The notes under the pieces were generated by a model, which worked only from the letters and a program-made list of their open reading frames with translations, did not search any database and had not been told where the DNA came from. Shown here in pieces: positions 34,438 through 43,057 of a stretch of DNA of 64,000 bases (positions are counted from its first letter, which is position 1; every line of letters starts with the position of its first letter). Made by a program: the position numbers and the translations under genes. The stretch lies in NCBI GenBank assembly GCA_037046615.1, contig JBAOHD010000008.1, forward strand, positions 248,001 through 312,000, written 5' to 3'. This DNA is from Phosphoribacter sp037046615. Its GTDB lineage: Bacteria > Actinomycetota > Actinomycetes > Actinomycetales > Dermatophilaceae.

Positions 34438-35595
34438 CCACCCCGATCGGTATGCCGTCACACCTCGCCGATTGGGGGGCGACGCGGCATACCCTCGCCG
34501 ACGTCCTACCGAGCATCCTGGCCGGGCTCGGGGTCTCGATCGAGCGGCAGGCACCGCTCATCCCCGTCACCCCCTCGCGACGTGCGGTCGTCGTCCTCGT
34601 CGACGGGTTGGGGGATCGGCTGCTACGCCGCCGGGCCGGTCACGCGCCCTTCCTGCGCGGGTCCTTGGGGCAGAGCGCAACCCTCTCCTGCGGCTTCCCG
34701 TCGACGACCGCGACCTCGATGGCCAGCTTCGGCGTCGGGGAGCTGGCCGGGACACACGGCATGGTCGGGTTCGAGATGTATGACCCGGAGCGAGATGTGG
34801 TCTTCAACGGGTTGTCCTGGGACAACGGTCCCGATCCTCGTCGATGGCAGCCCTTGCCGACCACCTTCGAAGTAGCCGAAGCCGACGGGGTCGCAGTCGA
34901 CCCGGGTCGGCCCCGGCTTCTTCGATGGGTCGGGCCTCACGATCGCGGCGCTGCGGGGTGGTGCATTCCACGCCGGTCGCACCCTGGCTGAGCGCGTCGA
35001 TGCCGCGGTGGCTGCGACCAGGGCAACGCCCCGCTCACTCGTCTACCTCTATTGGGGCGAGCTCGACAAAACCGGCCACGCCGAAGGCGCCGGGTCATGG
35101 CAGTGGGGCGACGAGTTGGAAGGCATCGACGCGGAAATGGCGCGGCTGGTCGCCACCGTCCCGGCGGACACAGCGGTGTACCTGACGGCGGATCACGGGA
35201 TGGTCGACATCCCCCTCACCGACCGGATCGACCTCGCCTCCGAACCCAGCCTGCGCGCGGGCGTGCGGCATACCTCGGGGGAGCCCCGTGCGCTGGGCCT
35301 GCACTGCGATCCCGGCGCAGTGACCGATGTCGCCCAGGCCTGGCGCGACCGACTCGGGTCGGCGGCCATCGTCGAAACCCGACGCGACGCCGTGTCCGCG
35401 GGGCGCTACGGCGCGGTCAGCGAGCGTGTGCTGGCGCGGATCCCTGACCTGCTCGTGCTGTGTGACCCCACGATCGCCATCGTCGACTCGGCGACCATGC
35501 GGCCGGCCGCACTTGCCCTCCTCGGCCTGCACGGCAGTGTGTCGGCGGACGAGATCGAGATCCCGTTCCTCCAGTGGCCCGCTCGGGTCGCGTAG
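34434..35595 (+). pseudogene. Alkaline phosphatase superfamily (nucleotide pyrophosphatase-like) gene with a +1 frameshift
   Basis: The N-terminal part (SRRAVVVLVDGLGDRLLRRRAGHAPFLRG, GFPSTTATSMASFGVGELAGTHGMVGFEMYD) has the metal-binding Asp and nucleophile Thr region of phosphodiesterase/nucleotide pyrophosphatase proteins. From about 34899 the matching sequence moves to the next frame (TRVGPGFFDGSGLTIAALRGGAFHAGRTLAERVD), continuing to YLTADHGMVDIP, which holds the second metal site, and the end at 35595. One extra base near 34899 (GCAGTCGACCCGGG) explains it. Joined, about 387 residues. GTG 34434 overlaps the preceding stop. Confidence 0.8.
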
Positions 35596-35606
35596 GGTCC
35601 TCGATC

Positions 35607-36278
35607 GTGGCTGAGCTGCTCTTTTTCACCGGGACCATGGACTCGGGCAAGTCCACCCTCGCGCTCCAGATGGAGCACAACCATCGGGCCCGCGGCAAGG
35701 CGGGCCTTGTCTACACCAAACACGATCGGGCTGGCGCGGCAGTCGTGTCGTCGCGGCTCGGGCTGTCCCGGGTGGCCCGCGAGGTCACGGACGCCCTGGA
35801 CTTCTGGGCCGATGTCGTGCGGATCCGCACCGAGGGTCAGCGGGTCGATTTCCTCGTCTGCGACGAGGCACAGTTCTTCACGCCCGTCCAGGTCGAACAG
35901 CTCGCACGGCTCGCCGACGAGATGGACATCGACGTGTTCGCCTTCGGGATCTCGGCCGACTTCCGCACTGAGCTGTTCCCGGGGTCCAAGCGGCTAATCG
36001 AACTCGCCGACCGGGTCCACATCCTCCAGGTAGAAGCCCTGTGCTGGTGCGGGCGCCGCGCGACCCACAACGCGCGGGTCCTCGACGGGGTCATGGTCAT
36101 CGAGGGTGACCAGGTCGTCGTGGGGGACACGCGTCCCGCAGGGTCGGGTGTGGTCGAGTACGAGGTCCTCTGTCGCCGGCACTACATGCGGCGGATGACG
36201 TCGTATGCCGCCCAAGCCGCGGCCATCTCCCCGGACGTCCTGCCCTTCGACGCAAGCGACAGCTCGGCTGACGCCTAG
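35607..36278 (+). CDS. tdk: Thymidine kinase
   Basis: A type II thymidine kinase of 223 residues phosphorylating thymidine with ATP. The P-loop FFTGTMDSGKSTLA (about 5-18), the Walker B-like FLVCDEAQFFTP and the lasso region with zinc-ligand cysteines (ALCWCGRRATHNARV, then CRRHYMRRM) are all present. GTG 35607 begins 11 bases beyond the phosphatase stop. It is intact although genes on both sides are frameshifted. It converges on sepH, with the stops overlapping by four bases (CTAG). Confidence 0.9.
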   Translation: MAELLFFTGTMDSGKSTLALQMEHNHRARGKAGLVYTKHDRAGAAVVSSRLGLSRVAREVTDALDFWADVVRIRTEGQRVDFLVCDEAQFFTPVQVEQLARLADEMDIDVFAFGISADFRTELFPGSKRLIELADRVHILQVEALCWCGRRATHNARVLDGVMVIEGDQVVVGDTRPAGSGVVEYEVLCRRHYMRRMTSYAAQAAAISPDVLPFDASDSSADA

Positions 36279-37442
36279 GGAAGGTCGACGTCGTCCCGGC
36301 CCGGCCCAAACACATGGACGTCCCAGGCTTGGCGCAGCCGCTCCTGCGTCAGTGCTGCCCGAGCTGAATGGGAGCGCCGTCCCGGTCGGCTGCGCGGCTC
36401 ATCTGGGGCGGGGGCGGTCGGCTCCTTGTGCGGCTCGGTCACGGCCGTCATCGGCCCCTCAAGGGCAGGGTCAGCGTCAAGACCGGCCTCAAGACCGGCG
36501 TCAAGACCGGCGTCAAGACCGGCGTCAAACTCAGGGTCGGCCAGCGGGTGAAGGTCGGTGACAGGGCGGTTCTCGCCACCTGAGGCCTCATCGTTCGCGG
36601 CGACAGCAGGGTCGACCGTGTCCTCAATCGCTGGTCCTTCGCCCCCGGCTTCGGTCAGGGGAGCACCCTCTCCCGTGAGCAGGGGCAGGACGACCGCTTC
36701 GACGGCCGGCCGCGGTGGTGTCAGCTTGCGTGCGCGAGCGCCGGATGATTCGCGCATCGACGCCGCGAGGTCGGCGGTGGCGCTTCCTCGGCGACGGGAC
36801 CGCAGGGAGGTGATGCCGCCCTCGGCCTCGACGTCGTAGACGGGCGCTGCCTTACGGGCCTCGACGGGGTCGGCGATCGGCGGGTCTTCGGTCAGCCACC
36901 GGGCTTCGTCGTCGCGGGCGGTCAGCGAACGGGATCGGACGTCGTAGGCCCAGGTCGCCACACGCGCCCGGCCCCCGGCGGTGAACGATGCCGTCACCAC
37001 CCACTCAGAAGCCGTCCTTGCGCCACGCGTCCCAATCGAGGCTGTCGCCGCGGACCTCGCGCGAGGCCATCCGTTCGGCGACGCGCACCGCGAGGCTGGC
37101 GGCCCCGGTGCGGCCGCGCACCGTCGTGGCCCGCGCCAGCCCGGCGATGTACTCCCGCTCGGCGAGGATCGGACCTTCGTATTTGGCGACCTTCTCCATC
37201 GTCCAGCCGGCGCGCTCGGCGACCTCGGCGGACGGCATACCGGCGCGGATCAGCGCCTGGACATCGCGCGGCCGCAAGCCTCCCTCGATCTCGATCTGGA
37301 GCTGGCCCAGACGGGGACGATCGCGGCGTGCGGCGGCACGGAGGGCCTCGTCGAGAGGGAGCCGATACCGGGTGCCGTCGGAGGCGACCAACAGGAGGTG
37401 CACTCCGTCGTCGTGGACCCCGATGAGTCGTAGATCGTGCAT
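36275..37442 (-). pseudogene. sepH: Septation protein SepH (DUF3071) with a +1 frameshift
   Basis: SepH is a cell-division factor that promotes FtsZ assembly in actinobacteria. The conserved N-terminal domain (MHDLRLIGVHDDGVHLLLVA through GDSLDWDAWRKDG) is read from ATG 37442 and stops at a TGA at 37005. The next frame continues exactly where expected (SEWVVTASFTAGGRARVATWAYDVRSRS) to 36275. One extra base near 37009-37013 (GGCTTCTGAG on the minus strand) breaks the gene. Joined, it gives about 388 residues, with an acidic Leu-Asp-Ala-Gly repeat and a basic C-terminus typical of SepH. Confidence 0.85.
36476..36532. repeat. Tandem 12-bp repeats in sepH
   Basis: Four and a half copies of GTCAAGACCGGC (one with CTC) code an AGLD tetrapeptide repeat in the variable linker of SepH. 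Such arrays change copy number by slippage in multiples of three, so they alter linker length without shifting frame. Confidence 0.85.
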
Positions 37443-37634
37443 CGTCGGTCACTCCCGTCATCAGGTCACTCAGACACGTCCGCCTGACTCTCTCACCCGC
37501 GTGCTCCCGGCCCAAGCGGCCACGCCGGGTGAGTGCACGGGTGAGGACCGGCTAGCGTGGCCGGTCGGGGACCACCCGCACCTCACTGACCACAGCTACG
37601 CCCACTCACCACGACCACTCAGGGAGCACCCACG

Positions 37635-38564
37635 ATGGCCGAGACCACGATGGGACGGACGGCAGCCGAGATCGCGAGCCACGTCGCCACCGATGGCGAC
37701 CTGCTGCTCGACCTTGAGCGGTTGGCGGTCGAGGCGGCGATCCTCGCCGGGGAGATGATCCGCGACGAGCGGCCCGGTGATGTCACCGCCGCAGCGACCA
37801 AGACCTCCGACACCGATGTGGTGACGATCATGGACACCCGCTCCGAGGCAACGCTGCGGGCACACCTGCGTCGCGCGCGTCCCGCCGACGGATTCTTCGG
37901 CGAAGAGGGGACGTCCGCGGCCTCCCACAGCGGCATCACCTGGGTCGTGGACCCGATCGACGGCACGGTCAACTACCTCTACGGCATACCCCTGTATGCC
38001 GTGTCCGTCGCCGCCGTCGTCGGTGATCCCCAGCATGCAGGACAATGGGCACCGCTCGCCGGCGCCGTCTTCGCGCCGGCGCTCGGCGCCCTCTGGCATG
38101 CCGCCCGCGGGCGCGGCTCCTTCCGCAGAGACGTCCGTGAGGCGGGGGTCAGGGACGGGTCCGACGGTGTCCCGGATCAGACGCAGGTCGGAGGCTGCAC
38201 CGACCTCGCCATGGGGCTGATCGGCACCGGCTTTGCCTATCTCGCGGACGAGCGGGCTCGCCAGGCTGACATCGTCCGGGCGTTGTTGCCCGACGTCAGG
38301 GACATCCGGCGCCTCGGGAGTGCCGCCGTCGACCTGTGCCTCGTCGCCGACGGCCGACTCGACGGATATTTCGAGTCTGGTTTGCGACCGTGGGACCTCG
38401 CCGCGGGGTGGCTCATCGTCACCGAATCGGGCGGGGTTGTCAGGGGGCCTGCTGGCGCCGACCCTCAAGCCGAGCTGACCATCGCCGGCAACACCTATGT
38501 CGCCCTGGCCCTCGCGGCTCGGGTCGATCGGGCGCTCGATCCGAAGGTCGGCCCGAGCGCCTGA
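37635..38564 (+). CDS. suhB: Inositol monophosphatase family protein (SuhB-like)
   Basis: A Mg2+-dependent sugar/inositol phosphatase of 309 residues. FFGEEGTSA gives the metal-binding Glu pair, WVVDPIDGTVNYLYGIPLYAVSVA the signature with Asp ligands, and SGLRPWDLAAGWLIVTESGG the C-terminal metal/substrate block. The position before DUF4193 and dut matches M. tuberculosis suhB (Rv2701c). The 192-base gap upstream separates it from sepH; GGGAG precedes the ATG. In actinobacteria the product may serve inositol or mycothiol synthesis; substrate not provable here. Confidence 0.9.
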   Translation: MAETTMGRTAAEIASHVATDGDLLLDLERLAVEAAILAGEMIRDERPGDVTAAATKTSDTDVVTIMDTRSEATLRAHLRRARPADGFFGEEGTSAASHSGITWVVDPIDGTVNYLYGIPLYAVSVAAVVGDPQHAGQWAPLAGAVFAPALGALWHAARGRGSFRRDVREAGVRDGSDGVPDQTQVGGCTDLAMGLIGTGFAYLADERARQADIVRALLPDVRDIRRLGSAAVDLCLVADGRLDGYFESGLRPWDLAAGWLIVTESGGVVRGPAGADPQAELTIAGNTYVALALAARVDRALDPKVGPSA

Positions 38565-38783
38565 TCGGGGGGATGCCGGGGCCCGACACACCGGCATACG
38601 GACGCGGAATAGCGCTGGGGCCCGTGTTAGGGCACAATCCGCCGCGCAGGGACGTTTCGTCTTGGGCTGGGTCCGGGCATAGTTGGCGACTCGGCGGTGT
38701 TCTGTGGGTCACTGTGCGTTCAGCGAAGCACGTCGGTGTCACCAGCTCACTGCGGACGGTAAGTGGAGGAGAACGACAAGGAC

Positions 38784-39080
38784 ATGGCGACCGATTACGA
38801 CGCGCCTCGCAAGACCGATGACGACCTCTCGGAGGACTCGCTCGAGGAACTCAAGGCCCGCCGGGTCGACAAAGCCGCCTCGACCGTCGATGTCGACGAG
38901 ACCGAAAACGCCGAAGGCTTCGAGCTGCCGGGGGCCGACCTGTCGGGTGAAGAGCTCTCGGTGACCGTCATCCCGCGTCAGGCGGACGAGTTCATGTGTT
39001 CCCGGTGTTTCCTCGTGCGCCACCGCAGCCAGTTGGCCAAGGAGACCGGCGGACAGGCGGTGTGTCGGGACTGCGCTTGA
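38784..39080 (+). CDS. DUF4193 protein
   Basis: A small acidic protein of 98 residues, MATDYDAPRKTDDDLSEDS at the start and CSRCFLVRHRSQLAKETG with a final CRDC at the end, giving two CxxC pairs that probably bind zinc. The N-terminus MATDYDAPR is nearly invariant in the family (Rv2699c in M. tuberculosis), which fixes ATG 38784 over GTG 38763. The stop overlaps the preferred start of dut. The 219-base upstream gap has a CGGCATAC copy but no clear promoter. Function unknown. Confidence 0.9.
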   Translation: MATDYDAPRKTDDDLSEDSLEELKARRVDKAASTVDVDETENAEGFELPGADLSGEELSVTVIPRQADEFMCSRCFLVRHRSQLAKETGGQAVCRDCA

Positions 39081-39616
39081 GCAGCGCACATCGCGCGCCC
39101 GCACCCGGAGCGGCTCCGGAGGACCTCGAAATCCTCGTCCGGCGGCTCGACCCCGGGCTGCCGCTGCCGTCCTATGCCCGAGACGGCGACGCCGGGCTCG
39201 ACCTTTACGCGGCGACGGGTCTCACGCTGGCGCCGGGGCAGCGGGCGCTCGTCGGCACCGGGCTGGCGATCGCGCTCCCGCAGGGGTATGCCGCGTTCAC
39301 TCATCCGCGCTCGGGGCTCGCATCCCGCCACGGGGTGACGATCGTCAACGCACCAGGCACGATCGATGCGGGCTACCGCGGCGAAATCATGGTCAACCTC
39401 GTCAACCTCGACCCGCACGCGTCGTTCGAGGTGCGTCGGGGTGATCGGATCGCCCAACTCGTCGTCCAGCAGGTCGCGCGGGTGCGGATGCTCGCGGTCG
39501 ATTCGCTTCCGCCCAGTGAGCGGGGGGAGACTGGGCACGGGGCCAGCGGCGGTTTCGTCGATGGACCGGCAGTGCACCTCGACCCAAGTAAGTCTCCGAT
39601 CGAAGGAATGACGTAG
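39077..39616 (+). CDS. dut: dUTP diphosphatase (dUTPase)
   Basis: A trimeric enzyme hydrolysing dUTP to dUMP and PPi. Motifs in order: RDGDAGLDLYAA (I), HPRSGLASRHGV (II), VNAPGTIDAGYRGEI (III), RRGDRIAQLVVQ (IV) and GETGHGASGGF (V). No ATG is available; TTG 39077 overlapping the DUF4193 stop (TTGA) or GTG 39062 are the options, giving 179 or 184 residues. The stop shares a base with the next gene's GTG, so the operon is tightly coupled. Confidence 0.9.
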   Translation: MSSAHRAPAPGAAPEDLEILVRRLDPGLPLPSYARDGDAGLDLYAATGLTLAPGQRALVGTGLAIALPQGYAAFTHPRSGLASRHGVTIVNAPGTIDAGYRGEIMVNLVNLDPHASFEVRRGDRIAQLVVQQVARVRMLAVDSLPPSERGETGHGASGGFVDGPAVHLDPSKSPIEGMT

Positions 39617-40416
39617 TGGCACTTTTCGGACGCCGACGTTCCGCGGATCCCGCGGGCAGGGACTCTGGCAGGAACTCGCGCGCGCCTCTATCGCCCGAGG
39701 AGGTCGTCGACGCTGACGTCGGCCAGATCGTCCGGCCGACTGGCTCCGGCACTGGTGACGACATCGAACTCGGCATCCCGTTCAGCCGGGTCCGCGGCCC
39801 CTTCGACAGCAGCGAAGTCACCCTCGATGACGGGTGGGTCGACTTCGGAGCGATCTGGCTGCCCCGCACTGAGACCGTTGAGGTCCGCCTCGAGCTCGAC
39901 CCAAGCACCGATGCCGTGCTGGCCATCCATCTCGTCGCCGGCGCCTCCACCGCGCAGATGCAGGCGTATGCCGCCCCCCGGACCTTCGGCGTCTGGCCGG
40001 AGATTCGCGGCGAGATCGCCAGCAGTGTGACCACCCAGGGGGGTCAGGCCGAGATCGCCGACGGTGCCCTCGGCAAGGAGCTTCGGGTGCGTTTGCCCGA
40101 TGGCACGGCGATGCGGCTGCATGGCGTCGACGGGCCACGGTGGTTCTTGCGCGTCGTGCTCAACGGTCCAGCCGCGACCGACGATGCCGCCGCCGAGCGC
40201 CTCCTGGACCTCGTCCGAGGCGTCGCAGTGGTCCGTGGCGACGAAGCGATGCCGCCCCGAGAGGTCCTGCCGCTGCGCCTCCCTCCCCAGCTCACAGTGG
40301 ACGAGACGGCAGCGACAGCTGCCAATGCCCTGGCCGAGGACACGGCCTCCCCCGAGCGACGGGTCGACGACCTGCGACCGTTTGAACGAGGTCCGGAGAT
40401 CACGGAGGTCCGCTGA
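39616..40416 (+). CDS. DUF3710 protein
   Basis: A protein of 266 residues (Rv2696c type). MALFGRRRS opens it, then DDGWVDFGAIWLPRTETVEVRLELD, GVWPEIRGEIASSVTTQGGQAEIADGALGKELRVRLPDG and WFLRVVLNGPAATDDAAAERLLDLVRGVAVVRGDEAMPPREVLPLRLP. No enzyme motif is visible. GTG 39616 shares one base with the dut stop and its own stop shares a base with the next ATG, so translation is chained. Function unknown; always beside dut and an OB-fold gene, suggesting a link to nucleotide or DNA metabolism (inference). Confidence 0.9.
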   Translation: MALFGRRRSADPAGRDSGRNSRAPLSPEEVVDADVGQIVRPTGSGTGDDIELGIPFSRVRGPFDSSEVTLDDGWVDFGAIWLPRTETVEVRLELDPSTDAVLAIHLVAGASTAQMQAYAAPRTFGVWPEIRGEIASSVTTQGGQAEIADGALGKELRVRLPDGTAMRLHGVDGPRWFLRVVLNGPAATDDAAAERLLDLVRGVAVVRGDEAMPPREVLPLRLPPQLTVDETAATAANALAEDTASPERRVDDLRPFERGPEITEVR

Positions 40417-40799
40417 TGGGGACCCGTGGCCGGTGGCGGACGATGACGGCGGCCGTCACGCGGATGCGTGCAACGCCGACCGAGCTCGAGGCCGACGATC
40501 TCGTCGCCCGGGCGACGGGTCTCGGTGCAACGCCGATCGCCGAAGTCGTCGACCGGCAACCGACCGTCATCTGCGGCGAAGTCCGCTCCTTGTCTCTGCG
40601 ACCGCAAGTTCAGGTGCCAGCCTTTATCGTCGTTGTCACGGATGGATCTGGGGTCGCCCAACTGGTCTGGCTCGGACGTCGCCAGATCTTGGGGATCGAG
40701 CCGGGGATTGTGCTGCGAGTGCAGGGTCGCCCGACGTTCCGCCGGGGCGTGGCCACGATCTTCAACCCCGCCTACGAGGTGATCCCGCAGCATGGGTGA
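40416..40799 (+). CDS. OB-fold nucleic acid binding protein (Rv2694c type)
   Basis: A protein of 127 residues. ICGEVRSLSLRPQVQVPAFIVVVTDGSGVAQLVWLGRRQILGIEPGIVLRVQGR has the alternating strands of an OB fold as in RecG/aspartyl-tRNA synthetase anticodon domains. ATG 40416 overlaps the DUF3710 stop (TGATG); the stop lies inside the next gene's first codons (8 bp overlap). Ligand unknown. Confidence 0.87.
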   Translation: MGTRGRWRTMTAAVTRMRATPTELEADDLVARATGLGATPIAEVVDRQPTVICGEVRSLSLRPQVQVPAFIVVVTDGSGVAQLVWLGRRQILGIEPGIVLRVQGRPTFRRGVATIFNPAYEVIPQHG

Positions 40800-41646
40800 C
40801 GCCAGGGACTGGACAGACGCCACCGACGCCAGCGACGACAGGAACGCTGCCGCCGTCGCAGCGCGACACGAAACCGTCGAGGAACTCCTCCGGGCTCGCC
40901 TGAGCACCGCGATCGGTGGATGGCGCGGCGCTGTCGAATCCGCTGTCCCAACGATCGCCTTCGTCGCCGTGTGGAACCTCACCGGGGTGGTCGGCACGGC
41001 CGCGGCTGCGGCCGTCGCTGCGGCGCTCGTCGTCGCCGTCGTTCGCCTCGCTCAGCGCCAGACCCTGCGCTACGTCGGATTCTCGGTCGCGGCCGTTGTC
41101 ATCGCCGCCTTCTTCGCGACCCGCTCAGGCCGAGCCGAAGACGCCTTCCTGCCGGGGATGATCCAGACCGGTGTCAACCTCCTCGTCTTCCTCATCGCCA
41201 ACCTCGTGCGGTGGCCGTTGTTCGGCTTCCTCATCGCCGCCGGAGACCCGGACCTCGTCAAGGCTGCAGCCGACGTGCGCGCTTCGACGTCGAAATCCAC
41301 GCGGAGTGCGCGTGCCGCGCTCTCGGCGGCGGAACGCGAAGCACTCGAACTCGACGATCTCGAGCGGGTGCGTCAGGTCAACTCCGCGATGACTGCCTGG
41401 CGACGGCATGACGGGATCGTCACGGTCGCGTCACGACTGGGGTGGATCATGGTCGGGCTCGCCGTCGTGCGCCTGTCGATCCAGGTGCCGCTCTACCTCA
41501 ACGCCCAGGTGGAGGCGCTCGGTATGGCCAAGTTGCTCCTGGGCTGGCCGGCATACCTCATCGCCGTCGGTCTGGGAGCCCTCCTGCTGCTGCGTGGGCG
41601 CACGCCCCTCGACGGGACCGACGGGACGGGTCGGGACGCGCCTTAA
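40792..41646 (+). CDS. DUF3159 membrane protein
   Basis: A 284-residue inner-membrane protein (Rv2693c type). After a hydrophilic N-terminus come helices around PTIAFVAVWNLTGVVGTAAAAAV, VVIAAFFATRSGRAEDAFLPGMIQTGVNLLVFLIANLVRWPLFGFLI, a charged cytoplasmic loop with LSAAEREALELDDLERVRQV, and two final helices. Function unknown. It overlaps the OB-fold gene by 8 bp and converges on the TrkA gene with 3 bases between. Confidence 0.88.
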   Translation: MGDARDWTDATDASDDRNAAAVAARHETVEELLRARLSTAIGGWRGAVESAVPTIAFVAVWNLTGVVGTAAAAAVAAALVVAVVRLAQRQTLRYVGFSVAAVVIAAFFATRSGRAEDAFLPGMIQTGVNLLVFLIANLVRWPLFGFLIAAGDPDLVKAAADVRASTSKSTRSARAALSAAEREALELDDLERVRQVNSAMTAWRRHDGIVTVASRLGWIMVGLAVVRLSIQVPLYLNAQVEALGMAKLLLGWPAYLIAVGLGALLLLRGRTPLDGTDGTGRDAP

Positions 41647-41649
41647 GGC

Positions 41650-42336
41650 TCAGTCTTCGTCCGCCAGGCGGGGCTTGTGCCCGGGCGACAGCATGTTTTC
41701 GAGCTCATCGGTGACCTCGTCGGGGGCGATGAAGAGCAGCTCGTCATGGGCCTCAAGAAGATCGTCCCGGGACGGAGCGATGGGTCGGTCGGCGCGGATG
41801 ATGCCAACGAGGACCGTGTCGGCCGGCCAGGTGACGTCACCGACTCGCCTGCCCGCATAGGGGCTCTCGGGGGGCAAGGTCATCTCGACCATCGAAGTGC
41901 GGGACTGGCGGAACTGGAAGATCTTGACGAGGTCGCCGACGGTGACAGCCTCTTCGACGAGTGCGGTCATGAGCCGCGGGGTCGACACCGCCACGTCGAC
42001 ACCCCACGACTCGTCGAACATCCAATCGTTGCGGGGATTGTTGACCCGGGCAACCGTCCTGGGCACCCCGAACTCGGTCTTGGCGAGCAAGGACACGACG
42101 AGGTTGGCCTTGTCGTCACCTGTGGCGGCCACGACGACGTCGCAGCGGTCGAGTTGGGCCTCTTCGAGAGTGGCCAACTCACACGCGTCGGCCAGCAGCC
42201 AGGACGCGTCCGGGACGCGTGCGGCCACGACATCGTCGATCGACCTGTCCACGAGAAGCACCTCGTGGCCGTTGTGGGTGAGCTCGCGCGCGATCGACCG
42301 CCCGACACTGCCGGCCCCAGCGATGACTACTCGCAT
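41650..42336 (-). CDS. trkA: TrkA-type potassium channel regulator (RCK_N/RCK_C)
   Basis: A cytoplasmic NAD-binding regulator of 228 residues. RVVIAGAGSVGRSIARELTHNGHEVLLVD is the Rossmann loop with the closing Asp; the C-terminal RCK_C domain follows from about 135 (SMVEMTLPPESPYAGRRVGDV). It is preceded by a second RCK gene 10 bases upstream on the same strand (ceoB/ceoC arrangement of mycobacteria). No TrkH/TrkG channel is in the window; the membrane partner may be the divergent KimA-like protein (inference). Confidence 0.9.
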   Translation of the reverse strand: MRVVIAGAGSVGRSIARELTHNGHEVLLVDRSIDDVVAARVPDASWLLADACELATLEEAQLDRCDVVVAATGDDKANLVVSLLAKTEFGVPRTVARVNNPRNDWMFDESWGVDVAVSTPRLMTALVEEAVTVGDLVKIFQFRQSRTSMVEMTLPPESPYAGRRVGDVTWPADTVLVGIIRADRPIAPSRDDLLEAHDELLFIAPDEVTDELENMLSPGHKPRLADED

Positions 42337-42346
42337 GAGATCTCCT

Positions 42347-43009
42347 TCATTCGTGCGGGGGAGTCGCGCCGAAGGCGCGCTCCAGGCGGGGCAGGTCTTC
42401 GACGCGCGCGATGATGTGGAGCAGGTCGCCGTCCTGCAAGACCGTGGTGGCCTCGGGGATCATGCCGTCACCGAGCCGGGTCAGCATGCCCACTCGGACG
42501 CTGGCCAGGGTCTCGAGACGCGAGATCGGCAACCCCACCCAGGACGCGGCATACGGCACCTCGGCGAGAGCGATCTTGCCGCTCGGGTCGGTGTATGCCG
42601 GAAGGGCGCCGTGGGGGACCAGTCGCTGGATCACCTGGTCAGCGGTCCATCGGACGGTCGCCACGGTAGGGATGCCCAGCCGCTGATAGACCATCGCTCG
42701 ACGCGGGTCATAGATGCGCGCGGCCACCCGCTCGACGCCAAAGGTCTCCCGCGCGACCCGTGCCGCGAGGATGTTGGAGTTGTCCCCACTTGACACCGCG
42801 GCGAAGGCGTCTGCCTCACGGATGCCGGCTTCGAGCAGGACCGCGCGGTCAAAGCCCATCCCCGTGACCGTTTTGCCGTCGAAATCGCTTCCGAGGCGTC
42901 GGAAGGCCGTGGGGTCGGTGTCGATCACCGCGACGTCATGGCCACTGCTGGACAACGTCTTGGCGAGGGTGGCTCCCACTCGACCGCAACCCATGATCAC
43001 GAAGTGCAC
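42347..43009 (-). CDS. Second TrkA-type RCK protein
   Basis: A protein of 220 residues with the Rossmann motif HFVIMGCGRVGATLAKTLSSSGHDVAVIDTD and an RCK_C domain from about 135 (IALAEVPYAASWVGLPISRLE). It is the first gene of the pair and starts 48 bases from the divergent KimA-like start, so regulator and transporter promoters overlap. RCK_C domains bind c-di-AMP in some firmicutes; whether that applies here cannot be seen. Confidence 0.9.
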   Translation of the reverse strand: MHFVIMGCGRVGATLAKTLSSSGHDVAVIDTDPTAFRRLGSDFDGKTVTGMGFDRAVLLEAGIREADAFAAVSSGDNSNILAARVARETFGVERVAARIYDPRRAMVYQRLGIPTVATVRWTADQVIQRLVPHGALPAYTDPSGKIALAEVPYAASWVGLPISRLETLASVRVGMLTRLGDGMIPEATTVLQDGDLLHIIARVEDLPRLERAFGATPPHE

Positions 43010-43044
43010 GATTCGACGCTACACGGCTGGCCAAGTGGGGAGCG

Positions 43045-43050
43045 TACGAT
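43045..43050 (+). promoter_or_regulatory. Candidate -10 box for the KimA-like gene
   Basis: TACGAT followed by seven bases and GTG 43058 fits a leaderless promoter; no ribosome-binding site precedes that GTG. No -35 hexamer is evident. Confidence 0.4.
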
Positions 43051-43057
43051 CAGCGCC

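Noticed and set aside
36476..36532. CRISPR-like regular repeats
   Set aside because: The 12-bp units are contiguous, without spacers, and in frame within sepH; this is a coding tandem repeat.
37005..37015. Programmed +1 frameshift in sepH
   Set aside because: TTC-TGA does not allow good P-site re-pairing one base ahead (TCT), and no Shine-Dalgarno-like stimulator is placed before it; two neighbouring genes have unrelated +1 errors, which favours sequence error or decay.
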